This document shows positions 10,781-22,537 of a DNA stretch of 64,000 nt, piece after piece (the first letter of the stretch is position 1; each line of letters opens with the position of its first letter). Location: the NCBI GenBank assembly GCA_019096195.1, contig JAGTXK010000039.1, forward strand, positions 1-64,000. The letters are read 5' to 3'. The notes beneath the pieces are model-generated. The model saw only the letters and a program-made list of their open reading frames with translations, had not been told where the DNA came from and ran no database searches. A program made the position numbers and the translations under genes. The DNA is from Boletus sp. NGJ (Eukaryota; Basidiomycota; Agaricomycetes; Boletales; Boletaceae).

Positions 10781-12892
10781 ATGATGACGACAAAAAACGC
10801 TAGAGACTTCCTTGACAAAGAGCTCTTCGTCAAGCGCAGCATCGTACGCTCCTCTCCCTCTCACGACGACGTGGCATATTCTCACCTACGGGGTTACTCC
10901 AGGTCACCTTCAGGTCACTCAGCCGCGAGCTCGGGATTCACGTCAACGATGCGAAAAAGTGAGTCTCTCTCTTGAATGGATTTTTTGCGCTGCCGTTCCA
11001 TCGTTGATCCTGTCTGGAAAGCGAGTTACAGCATTACTACGACGCCGTACGCGAGACGGACGCGCCAGCTGTGCCTACGTACCTCGTCTCTGGAGAGGTA
11101 CCTGCGCTGATAGTCCGCCACCGCTTCGAGACGCAACAGTCCGACTCCACCATGGATGTAGATCTGGAGTTTGAGGAGGATCGAGAGGAGGAGATGGACG
11201 TGGTACACCAGAGCAAGGTGTTGCTTGTGGACGCGCGCACGCTCGATGGTGCGTATCTCGTCTCATGTACAGATCAGTCTAGACTCACTCCGACTCTCTA
11301 GAGGCCATGTCACAGTTTTCTCGCATACACTCAGTGCATATATACAGTCTATCTCCGTCGCGGTTCGGGGTGCGTCATATATGTACTGTTGGCCCATTTT
11401 TGCCAAGTTGACCGAGAAACGCAGGATGTGGGGCTCGTCTGTACTCCAAGTTTCAAAGTTCACAAAGCGGACGCCAAAGGTGGACTAGGATCTTTCTCCG
11501 TTTCCGGGAAGATCACAGGGTCTCATGTAAAGGTCGGTTGGTGTGAACGCCTCCTGGTATATTTATGTTCTCCTCATTGACGTCTTTGTAGCTCAAAGCC
11601 GGCGTGGCTTATCAGCGTGCAGCATCCTCGTCTAAAACAACCTTGGATATACCTGCCAAGGCGGCACCGAGAGCCGTAGCTTCTACACGGGCAGGTCAGC
11701 AGACGACGAAAGGCAAGACTCCCTCTTCGGAAACGAAAGAACAGGTTTCCACGACGACGGCGCTGCCTAAAACTGAATATAAAGACAGATCGAAGCCTTC
11801 GGGAAAACTAGACTGGAGTAAGGCAAAGACTAAGGGAAAAGAGCCAGTCGCGGAGAAGACAAGGGATGAAAAGAAACCCAAGCCAGAGCCCGATTCGACT
11901 GTCACTACCAAGAATTCCTCGACGAACAGAAATCCGGGACTGACGTCGATGAAGCCGTTGGTTCCCATATCCGAATCTAGCGGCGTCGCCAGTAGTGATG
12001 CCCAGAAGGTACGTCTTGCACTCTTATGTGAAGGATGCGCCTAAGCTATGTTCAGCGAGGGAAAAAGAGAAAATCCCACATAGGCACAGATATAGAGTCC
12101 GACTCGTCTTCAGCGAAAGCCAAACCAAGTAATGCCGCTGGTTCATCCGTCAAAAAAGTGGAGGCATATTCAGATGATGACGACGACGGCAAACTTCGCA
12201 TGCTAGGCCAGCGACGCTCAAAAAGAAAGAGTACCATAACATCGGATTCCGAGATGAGCTTGCGCGCCATGATGGACATCGACGATGGTGTGTTCTTCCA
12301 CTTAACCACTATCGACTCGTAGTTGATCAGCGAGTAGAACAAGTGGATCGCGTGGCTAGAATTAGCAAAATCCATGCTCTGCGTCAGGAGGAGGAAGAGT
12401 CAGAAGAAGAAATGAACGAGCCCCAGAAAGAAGCGACAGTGCCGCCTGCTACCAGCGAAGACGAGGAATCTGATCACGTACCTATAGTAACGAAGAAGAA
12501 GAAACCACGCAAGGTCGTCCACGTTGGCCGCAACGGACTGAAGAAACGCCGTGTCATCAAAAGTCGGATGACGACGGACGCCAAGGGGTACATGCGTACG
12601 TCGTGCCGTGAAGTCTCGCGAGGAAGCTGTTTGACACTGCATTGTAGAGACAGAAGACTATTCGTCGTACGAGTCTGTTGAGGAAGAAGAGGAAGCAGAG
12701 ACAAAGCCCGAGGACAAGGGAAGGGAAACGAAGAAAGTCTCGGAGCCCAAGGTCGAGGAGGCGAAACCAAAGGCGGTCGCTAAGGAAGAGAGTGTTGGTA
12801 AGCTCAAAGCAAAAGCTCCAAAGACCAGAGGAGGAGCCTCCAAGCGTGGGGGACTGTTGAACTTCTTCGGTCCGGAGAGAGGAAAGAAATGA
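10781..12892 (+). CDS. POL32: DNA polymerase delta subunit 3 (Pol32/Cdc27/POLD3)
   Basis: Accessory subunit of DNA polymerase delta, acting in the nucleus in lagging-strand synthesis and repair. Starts ATG ATG at 10781 with NARDFLDKELFVKRSI; after an intron whose acceptor precedes GTCACC the frame gives VTFRSLSRELGIHVNDAK, the conserved POLD3 N terminus (DYLDKE..V.YR.LSR-L..H). Next comes ELQHYYDAVRET and PTYLVSGE, then an IHSVHIYSL-like segment matching the family's short strand. From about 11600 the protein is a long, lysine- and acid-rich, disordered tail with several introns, as is usual for this subunit. The C terminus GGLLNFFGPERGKK resembles a PCNA-binding motif, but the expected glutamine is arginine here. 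The stop is at 12890-12892. The family fit is strong, although overall conservation is low as always for this subunit. Confidence 0.85.
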
Positions 12893-13004
12893 AGCACGAT
12901 GTAGTGTTTCCTTGGACGTTCTTCGAAGCTTTGTTATAATGATGATTTTGGCTCATTGGTTTAGGGTCCTAGCTGCAAGGATTAAGCGCGATAATCATAA
13001 CATA

Positions 13005-13077
13005 GGTTCAGTGGTCTAATGGTTATGATTTCTGTCTCACACACAGAAGGTTCCCAGTTCGATCCTGGGCTGAGCCA
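13005..13077 (+). tRNA. tRNA-Val (anticodon CAC)
   Basis: Seven-bp acceptor stem GGTTCAG with CTGAGCC (one G-T pair), D loop containing TAATGGTTA, five-bp anticodon stem TCTGT/ACAGA around the loop CTCACAC, and T arm with GTTCGATC. The anticodon is CAC at 13038-13040, reading GUG valine codons. There is no intron. The discriminator base is A at 13077. Confidence 0.93.
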
Positions 13078-13080
13078 CAC

Positions 13081-13085
13081 TTTTT
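13081..13085 (+). terminator. RNA polymerase III terminator of tRNA-Val
   Basis: Run of five T residues four bases after the tRNA end, the usual Pol III stop signal. Confidence 0.75.
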
Positions 13086-13514
13086 GGCGATTTTCACTCA
13101 TGTTTTGATTGTGCTGATCGCGAATCCAGGCAATACTGAATGCGCCGACGAAGGTCCTGGTATCCTGGCAGTACGGTGACTCCAATCGCACAAGCTCTTG
13201 CGGCGTTGCACGTTCTCTAACTTCGTCCACACGGGTTGAAAATGTCAAAGCACGTTACTCGAGGAAATCAAGCATCCTATTCCATGCAATGCTTCTTTCC
13301 GACTGTCCGGAGTCTAAAACTGGTCCTTGAAAGAGACGTTCGTATCATATCTACTTCCAACAAGCACGTTCTACTCCGGACACAGACCAAACAGATCTAA
13401 TCCTACAACCTTACGAGATCTGCGGCGTGCTCAATGCCAAAGCATTGCAATGCGTATCGTTGACGTTTGCACACCGACCCTGATCGTACACATTGCGTGA
13501 TTAGTATGCCCAGT

Positions 13515-14437
13515 CTAGAGAAAGTTTGCAGCCATCATTGAATGTGCGCACTCGGAATCATTGAGAAGCAAGACGCGCCTAAGGGACTGTAGTTGATACT
13601 TGAGTTACACGGATTCACCACGGTGCTCTGGTGTGAATCCAAACGTGTGCAAGGTAGTCATTTCAAAGGATCCCCATGCGTGCGTCAGTATTCCAGGAGT
13701 GAGACTCCCGCATGGACGTACCTCGAGGAGCGCAGGGATGGGGAAATTGCATTTCGTCGGCGAAACTGGGACACTGCTAGCATAAACCGAAAACCATCCA
13801 GATTGACTAACAAGAGGTAATCGTCTTACCCATCAGAGTCCATCCGCACCCAAAAGAGCCCCTCGTGCACCATTCGTAGTTTCTCGATCTCAGCCTCCCC
13901 GGTTATCTCAAGTTTCATACGCTGCGTCCTTGTAAATCCTGGAAACGCATTCGCGTGCTGCTCCCACTGACCCGTAATTTCACCACAGCCTCAACGGTGT
14001 CATCCGTCCGCAAGCAGCGAGTGGCATGACATCAAAAGAAAACCCACCAGAAACTAGGTTGCTCCGATCTTGCTTATTCGGTGGGGGTTCGTCCACGAAG
14101 CCGAGATTCCACGGTTCGATAATTTCCATGACACAACGCGGTACGCCACAAAAGTCTGTCTCAGGGCGCAGATCGCGCGCACGAAGCTCTGGCTCGATAT
14201 TGATACTATATTTCTTTCGCGAGTTCGTTTTGCCAGAAGTACGCACTGGTGCAGTGATACATAGATCATCTTGTGGGAAGTCGTGTGGATATGCAAGCAC
14301 GCTTGTGACAACTGGTCCCATAAGAGCGTATGTAGAGCGAAAAGCTGGAGGAAATAAAACCTGATACCTTGAGTCGTGCTGAATATGCGCGCGGTGTCCT
14401 GTGACTGCCTGATTACTAAATTTGACTCCGCGAACAT
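13515..14437 (-). CDS. Multi-exon protein of unknown function
   Basis: Not recognised. The likely start is at 14437 (MFAESNLVIRQSQDTARIF). A 55-bp intron then joins to VVTSVLAYPHDFPQDD, followed by a charged block (NIEPELRARDLRPETDF) and CGVPRCVMEIIEPWNLGFV. After another intron near 14000 the frame gives EITGQWEQHANAFPGF and GEAEIEKLRMVHEGLFWVRM, then, after a very short possible intron of 23 bp near 13810-13830, GWFSVYASSVPVSPTKC. A last exon near 13600 reads VVNPCNSRYQLQSLRRVLLL and stops at 13517-13515. Every block has strong coding character and plausible splice sites, but the joins were made by eye. It is divergent from XRN1 with about 108 bp between the two start codons. Confidence 0.45.
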
Positions 14438-14545
14438 GTGGCTGTGAAACTTTCCACGCCAGCAGCTTGCAGAAGTGTGCTGGTCGGTGCCTGCCCACTC
14501 ATTTTGCTATTGTCTGTATCTTTGCTGTTGATCTTTTCGTGCATT
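14438..14545. promoter_or_regulatory. Short bidirectional promoter region
   Basis: Only about 108 bp separate the proposed start of the leftward unknown gene from the XRN1 start codon. A pyrimidine-rich tract lies near 14497-14540. If both starts are right, the two genes share one compact promoter. Confidence 0.35.
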
Positions 14546-17500
14546 ATGGGTGAGTTCATGTCCACAAGGCGTTTCAGAACGGTTTCTTACGTTCATCCCT
14601 CTGCAAGGTATTCCAAAGGTGCGTAATGGTCACAATGGTTGTTACGGGCAATAATCTTTGTATGACCTCTAGTTCTTCCGCTATATTTCGTGAGTTGTCA
14701 TTTTTTTGGTGAGACGCGAATCGCATGGTCTGAAGGGATACACAGTGAGCGGTACCCATTAACATCTCAACTCATTCAGGAGAACAAGATTCCAGAATTC
14801 GGTGATGGAATTCGAGCCATTCCACAATTCCATGTCTCGCTAACTCGTTGCCCAGATAACTTGTACCTCGACTTCAATGGGATCATACACAACTGTATGA
14901 GCTGCTGCACTCAGTCAACAGTTTACCATCTTAATCTCCGTCCACAGGCTCGCATCCCAATGACGACGATGCGCATTTTCGACTATCCGAGGAACAAATA
15001 TTCACATCCATATTTGCATACGTGGACCTCTTATTCGGGAAGATTAAACCAAAGAAGCTTTTTTTCATGGCTGTGGATGGTGTTGCCCCGCGAGCCAAGA
15101 TGAATCAACAACGTAGTCGTCGTTTCCGCACGGCGAAAGAAGCGAAAGAAGTTCGTGAGAAAGCGATGGCCAAGGGAGAGAAGCTCCCTGCTGAGAAAGC
15201 GTTTGACAGTAATTGTATCACACCAGGTGCGTGACCCATGATATCATGCCTCAATCCCTCCCAATGTTTCTCAGGAACCGTCTTCATGGCGAAGCTGTCG
15301 GAGCAACTGAGATACTTCATAAACAAGAAGATAACTGAAGATGCGAATTGGAGGGATATCCAGGTCGTGCTTTCAGGTCACGAGGTCCCTGGGGAAGGGG
15401 AGCACAAGATCATGGAGTATATCCGGCTATCGCGTGCACAACCGGACTACAATCCAAACGTCCGACATTGTTTATATGGTCTGGACGCTGACCTGATCAT
15501 GCTGGGTTTGCTTAGTCACGACCCACACTTTTGCCTCCTTCGCGAAGAGGTCAAGTTTGGACCGTCTGCTAAAAGAAAAGGGAGTGGAAAGTACGTCGTT
15601 CTTCGATTTCTGTCGTTCTCTTCTTACCATATGCACAGTTTAGAGTCACAGAACTTCTATCTTCTACATCTTTCCTTGATGCGCGAATACCTGAACCTAG
15701 AATTCCGCGAGATTGAACCCGTTCTGCCGTTCGACTATAGTCTAGAACGTGTTATAGACGACTTCATTCTTCTCGCCGTATTCGTCGGGAATGATTTCTT
15801 ACCCAACCTTCCCGATCTACATATCCACGAGAATGGCCTGGAAAGACTATTTGATGTGTATAAGAAGGTTCTGCCTTCACTCGGTGGGCTTAATCCTGTT
15901 TCCTGTATCATCTTTGCTCATTTCATATTTCTCAGATGGCTATATCAACGAGAGCGGCACGATCAGGATGAAGCGTCTTCAGGTGGTGCTTGAGGAGATG
16001 AGGATCTGGGAGCGCGAGATTTTCGAGAAAGAATACGCCGACGCTAACTGGTTCAAGGGTAAACAGAGCAAACATGGGCACGAGATGGAGATGGCGCGCA
16101 AGCGCACTGGTCTTGGTTGGTTGTTCTCCTAACCTGCCCCATCGGAACTAATGACAGTCATTTTTTTGTATCAGTTTTAACACGAGCACAGCGAGAAATA
16201 TTTGACAAGGTGGAGAAGTTTGTGACGGATAACCGAGGGAAACGGCCGAGCATCAATACATCACTCACCATGCCGAACACCTTCCCTTCCCGAGATCGCA
16301 ATTTTATTTCGACTCTCGGCACCGACTTGCATCTGTCCGTTACATGGGATGAATATGATGAGGAGGACCAGAATCTCGTTACGTGGCGACTCCCAGGTTC
16401 GACGGAAGAGCCCATACCTGAGCCTGGATCTGAACCCGATGGAGGCGAAGACGATGAACAGTGGGAGGATGTTTCTGACGATGATGATGAGGAGAGTCGG
16501 TTAGCTATCGATCGTGTGTTGAAGAAGTATGAGAAGGCCCCCGTCAAGGATGATGACGAAGGTGGGGGATTTGATGCGCGATACGAGAAATCCGTTAATG
16601 ATAAGATGGACGAGTGGAAGCGCGTGTATTACAAGGTGGGTCGTGCGGACGCGCGCAGGTTGTTATAGCTCACCATTGTTCTGTGAATAGGGGAAGCTGG
16701 ATATATCGTATGACAATCCGGAGCAAATGAGAACCTTGATATCCACGTATGCTGAAGGCTTGCAGTGGGTAATGCATTATTACTACAGTGGCGTTGCTTC
16801 TTGGGGTTGGTTCTACAACTACCATTATGCCCCTCGCATTTCAGGTATACCCTCTATTGACTCTCACCAGTACAATAACTTATTTATCTCGAAAGATCTG
16901 CTAGGTTTGGAGGATATGGCGTTCGAGTTCGACCTTGGGAAACCCTTCCGTCCATTTGAGCAGTTAATGGGCGTCTTACCCTCGGCAAGCAAGGATCTCA
17001 TACCGCTTGCATATCAGGTATTATGCGTCTCGGTTGTAGTGGCGACTATTCTCACAACCGTATCTTAGGATTTAATGTACGATCCGAGCTCTCTCATCCT
17101 GAATTTTTATCCCCTGGAGTTTGAGCAAGATCTAAATGGGAAGAAGCAAGAGTGGGAAGCTGTTGTCAAAATCCCCTTTATCGATGAAGATAGGTTGCTC
17201 AGAGCCATGGCATGTGCGTCCTTTCTCTTTTTATCTGCGGACGTCCGTCTCAGTTCCGCCATTTCTAGCTCGCGAACAACGCCTGAGTGCCGAGGAGAAA
17301 CGACGCAATACCTTCGGAACCAGCACCAAATTCTCGTTCAGCCCTGAAGAGCCCACTGTATACCCGTCCTCTCTACCAAACTTCTTCCCCCCTATTTATC
17401 GCTGCACCTGTGTGATGGAGCCTTTCGACCTTCCTACACTTGATGGCCTTCATCTCGTCCCTGGTTTATGCGATGGCGTTTTTCTCGGTGCAGAAGCACT

Positions 17501-19972
17501 CGCTGGATTCCCATCTCTCGACACGCTACCATACACCGCTTCGTTAGGACCCCATGGCGTGACCGTTCATGGATCAGAGAGCCGTAATAAGTCGATGATA
17601 GTGCACATCCAGAACCCGCACGAGAATCGCAAATCGGAGGAAATTACCAAGGAAATGGTGGGAAAACGTATTTTTGTCGGCTGGCCTTTCCTGCAAGAAG
17701 GACGCGTTGTTGCTGTTTCGGATTCGTTGTTCAAATACGAGGAGGTGGTGATTATACCAGGGAGTGCGCCAAAGATCATCGCAAACCCACATTCACCGCA
17801 AGGTCTTAGCCATTGGAAGATGAAGGCGGAGCGGATTGAGCAGATGTATTCGAAAAAGTGTGGAGTTATCACTGGCGATGTAGTCGTGCTCGTTCATGTA
17901 CAACCCTTGAAAGGTGAGCATCCTCTATATGGACTCGATTACGACCCTCATTTGCACAACAGGCATGAAACGCCTAGAGACAGGAGCCTTCGTCAAGGAC
18001 TATGAAGGTCCAGACAAGGAGATCGAGCAGGCAGTTCAAATGGTGATCTCGCAAGTGGCCTCTGAAGATCCGCGTTTCCTCGAGAAGGACCCACCACCGT
18101 TGTCCGAGGAGTTCCCAGACGGCTGCAAGATTTTCTTCCTTGGGGAACACGCATATGGTGTCGCAGCACAAGTGGCAAGCACTACCAACGAGACTCTATC
18201 TGTCATTCTTGCTGTACGCGACAATGCATCATCGTTCAGTTTTTTTGACTTAACAGACCGCAACCAGTTTTTCCCTTCGGATAAAACGGAGAACGACAAT
18301 TTCAAAGCGATTGTGCAGAATCGCGTTTCTCAGCAATACTATCCCTCCTTCAAAGCTGCCAACATGCTCCGTATTTCCGGTCGAGCTCTGTCCAAGATTA
18401 CGTCTAGTTTCATGGTGTTAACTTCCGACTCTTCGAAGAACAACTTGGGCCTCAGTCTCAAGTTTGAGGCGAAGAGCTTGAAGGTCATTGACTATTCTCG
18501 GAAGGAGGGACGACACTGGGAGTTCAGTGAAAGAACAATTGATTTGATTCGAGAGTACAAGGTGATACCTCCATACCAAGATTCAATCTGCTTTACTCAC
18601 TGCGTACGTTCGTAGGAGAAATTCCCTGAGGTATTCAGAGTGCTTGATTATAACGGAGACGGTAAATATCCTTTCTCAACTCACCTCTCATTGTGCACCA
18701 ACTGAGGCGCCCTTCAGATATGACTCGCGCATCTGACATTTTCACCGAAAACGCCGACGGTCGCGTCAAGGAGGTCAAAACCTGGCTTAAATCGAAGGGC
18801 GTCCGCGAATTCGAGCCAGTCTCTCTCTTTTCTGATCAACTCACGAAAGAAACTGTGGGCGAAATTGAAACGTACGCAGACGGCATCAACCAGAACAAAT
18901 CGTCGGCAGCGATCAAAAAAGCAATGGTCAAGAACATTCCACGACATGCTGTCCTCAAACCTGCGCATGCCATCTACAGGCTACAGAATCAACACTTTGC
19001 ACTCGGCGATCGCGTGACGATGGTGCAGGATTCCGGAGGAGTACCGTTGTCCGTGAAAGGTGTCGTCATCGGACTCAGCTCGAAATCAATGGACGTTGTC
19101 TGGGACGTTCCTTTTATGGCGGGAGTCACACTCGGCGATAGGTACTTGGGCAGTTATTGCCACATTTTGACCGCGAACCAGTTCCTTACCGAATACTTCA
19201 CTAGATGCTCTCAGTACCGCGGATCGACGGTGCACTTCAATTCGTGTTTGAACTTGAGTAATCCACAGTTCATCGCTTCGACGCATCCTGCGTCGGCACC
19301 CCCACCGCGTCCGAACGTGCCCTTCAAACCTCGTGCTGGGCCATACCCTGCTATCCGGCCGCCTCCTGGACAGCCAGCCGCAGCTGGGTTCCGACCAGCT
19401 CCCCAAAGGCACGCATACATTGATTCCATATGTGGAGTATATTGCGATGCTAACTACGGCGTAGGCAATCATCTGCACCTGTCGCTATTATGGCGAACCC
19501 CAACCGAGGACGCAACACTAGCTTCGCGAACGGACCCCAACCAAAGGGGTCATACGCAACAGTAGGAGGCACATCGGTACCCACAGGGCCGTCAGCAGCG
19601 TCAGTGTCGAACCACGTGCCCGGTGGATATGGAAACCGAGGGGACTCCAACCATGGACGGGAAAGAGGACTACCGAATGGTCACGGCGCAGCAGGCGTCC
19701 GGAGCCAGTCCTCCCCCGAGCATAGCCAGCGTGATGCATCAGGTTCGGGCACCCACAATCAAGATGGAGATCACCACAATCCGTCTGTTCGTGGTCGTGG
19801 ATCATCTATTCGAGGAGGGTATTCCCATTCGCCAAGAGGAAGTTTCAATAATACGCGAGGGAGAGGAGGGTTCGTTCCCGCATCCGATCGTGGAGGACGC
19901 GGACGCGGAGGATTTAGGGGACGTGGGAGGGGAGGTCCTGGGGGTCCTCATGTTGCTGTGCCATCGTCGTAG
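14546..19972 (+). CDS. XRN1: 5'-3' exoribonuclease 1 (Xrn1/Kem1)
   Basis: Main cytoplasmic 5'-3' RNA exonuclease, degrading decapped mRNA. The N terminus is assembled from three tiny exons, 14546-14549, 14608-14618 and 14673-14689, which join to the exon at 14746 to give MGIPKFFRYISERYP, the universal Xrn1 opening. Later exons give DNLYLDFNGIIHNC, GVAPRAKMNQQR, the SGHEVPGEGEHKIMEYIR block and LYGLDADLIMLGL, carrying the acidic active-site residues of the family, then VFVGNDFLPNLPDLHI. The middle shows WVMHYYYSGVASWGWFYNYH. The SH3-like part near 19000 reads GDRVTMVQDSGG. The C terminus (19490-19972) is a low-complexity tail rich in Arg-Gly repeats, ending VPSS. Full length appears to be present, with many introns. 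Confidence 0.95.
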
Positions 19973-20484
19973 TGTAGCGATGGGTTGGTTTGAGGATGTC
20001 CGTTGTCTGTAGCCATATTTGTTACCTACGTACTACTGTTGTAGGACCGCTACTGCTGCGGTTGGTAGACCGCCTTCTGGGTCATCTGCGTCGGACCTCG
20101 TCCTCGCGAGATAAGGATAAGCTACATCAGAACACCCAGCCTCCGAACGCGACGCCAGACGGAAACGGAATTGCGTGGAGGAACATCTCGAAGACTTGGT
20201 GGGACCGAACGAAGGCCTATCTCCGGATAGTTTTGCAACAGCTCTAATCAACGATGCACGATTCCAACTCCCGTGTGTGTAAGATTTGATGAAGGACGGA
20301 TGAGTGAATATTCTAGCGAGCTCGATCATCAGGACTCGAGTTATGCATGTGTCCCATCTTCTGTACGTGAGCTACCACACACCATCCATGAGGGTATCCT
20401 GAACGCAATGATAGCGTCGCCTGGTCCTCGCTGATGTGGCACTGTGAGCGTAAGAATGTAAGCTAAAAGAAATGACGCGCACCG
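19973..20484. other. Intergenic region between convergent genes
   Basis: About 510 bp between the XRN1 stop and the stop of the leftward WD40 gene. It presumably holds both 3' untranslated regions. Open frames here have no coding look. Confidence 0.4.
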
Positions 20485-22537
20485 TTAGTACATGGACCCT
20501 CCCGGCCGAGGATTGAGATGGATTATTCCCTTGTTGCGCCTAACAAAATGTGAGTTGTCGTGACGAGTTCTACCGTTGACAAGAAAAAAACGGACTGAGC
20601 CGACTTCGTTCGGATCTTTGGGAACGGCAGCCTCGGCGGATGATTTATCCTGTAAAGTGTGATGAGTCCCTGCACACAAAATCGAGGCACAACAAACCTT
20701 TCGTCTTGCCCCTCTCGGGGCCGATCGCTGAAATAGTGTTAGCACGCTACATCCGACCGTCTATCACGGAACAATACTCACTGTCTTAGGTCGAGATGCA
20801 GCCATCCACGAAGGTCCCTTTGTGGCATTGACATTTGCTGGCGAGTGGGAAGGAAATTGGGGATCAGCGGGCTCGTGCGACTTTCCGGAAGGTCGACGAG
20901 GCTTGGGTGGAGTGGGGTCCCTATTACTCCTCTCTAGCCGCTTTCTAAATATGGAGCGGCGCTGGGGTGACTCGACAGTGTCGGGATTTTCCTCTGCATG
21001 TGCCTCTGCAGGGGATGTCACTCGTGGAAAATCAGATGATTGTGATATGGGATGAGATGAGCCAACTGGTGGCATCTCATCCTCCCGGCCATCAGCAGAA
21101 GGTGCCAGGGACCCTGACTTCAGCCGTGTCAACACGGAAGCAAGAGGAGACTAAAGTTATCACCAACCTCCGAGTCGTCGTAGTCGAATTGAGCGGGCGT
21201 CGACGACAATGAGCGCTAGTGCTATTGTGAGTGCTCAGTTCAAGAGGGAAGCAAATTAACTGGTACCTCGAGGAGATCATCCTCATCTCCGACGCTGTGT
21301 CCCCCAGATTTCAGTGGATCGGATATCCCGGGATCTTCCTGGTGTGCATACACAATGGAGTCGGTGTACCACTTTTGGTGACGGAATGACGAGATCCTAC
21401 TGGGGTGGAGCTTACAGATACTTTGTGATCGCGGTCAGCTGACTCGGATGTCGTTGGCTGCTCATCTGGTTGAACTTCATCACGAGTAGAAACCTACATA
21501 TGGGAGATGGAACAGGGCTTATTCGACATGCAAGGAGTTTAAAGGCACAAATACTTACATTGAACGGACCATACCACTCTGGGAGAATTTTGCCGAGATC
21601 ACGAATGTTGATTTTTCCATCAATTTGTCCAGTCACAAGGTAGCTACTGTCTGGTGATATGGCAACTGACCATATCCACTCACCATCCTCAATGACAGGA
21701 CAAATGTGGGCCAGTGTTAATGTGTCCAGGAGCAAGATGGAATGGCTTGCAAAGGTAGCAATGAATTTGCCATTGGCTGCTTGGGCGATAGAGTGAACAT
21801 TGTTGTCATGGTCATGAAGAATTTTTGATTTGGTGCATTGAATCCCAGTGGAGGTTTCAAATGCCTTGATTTTGTTCTCGCTGGACGCAGCAAAAACTCG
21901 CTGACCGTTGTTTGACCACGCAAGCGGAGTGATCCGCCCCATTCAGATATGTTGGCGTTGATGGTGACGAGCTTGTCCCCGGTGTGACTGTCGAAAATCT
22001 GGACAGACTGCCAGCGGCAGGCAGTAGCGATTTGGTCGCCACTCGGAGAGAATTGGACTCCATTGATGCCAGTTTCGTCAGGATGGAGTGGGCCAACGAG
22101 TCGCTGCCCGCTTGTGATACTCCAAATGTTCACTTCCGCGTAAGTCACAGTGGCAAACCTGGCTGAATCAGGGGAGACGTCCACCGCACACACCATGTTT
22201 TCGCCCTCCACATTGATCACCTTTTCTCCCATCTCCCCGTCCCACACGCTTGCCCCCTTTTCAGTCCTGCAAACTATCCATTTGTGATCCCTTGACACAG
22301 AAATGGCGATGGTCATTCCCGCTTGCTCTCCGACATCTTCACCGTCTGAAAGTCGCCATCGTCGAATCCCTTTGTCATTCCCGCCCAAAACATGCTTTCC
22401 GTCGGAGTGGAACGCAACTGTGTTTACATAGGTACTGGTCGCCGTAGACTCAAGTACTAATGTTGGGTCTTACCGAATTGTCAGAATTGCACAATCACCA
22501 CTCAGAGCAGCTACACACCAGTATTCGTCGACGACAT
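20485..22537 (-). CDS. WD40 repeat protein with disordered C-terminal region
   Basis: The start at 22537 (MSSTNT) is joined across a 62-bp intron (22518-22457) to VLESTATSTYVNTVAFHSDG, the first WD40 blade. At least five blades follow: GGNDKGIRRWRLSDG, AVDVSPDSARFATVTYAEV, GVQFSPSGDQIATAC, AWSNNGQRVFAASSENKIK and VAISPDSSYLVTGQIDGKI. From about 21500 leftward the protein is rich in Ser, Pro and charged residues (for example PPKPRRPSGKSHEP) and ends with a short block near 20600 containing SAEAAVPKDPNEVG and a stop after GGSMY. This WD40-plus-tail layout belongs to a basidiomycete-expanded group of unknown role. No NACHT or other N-terminal signalling domain is visible. Several introns. Confidence 0.8.
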
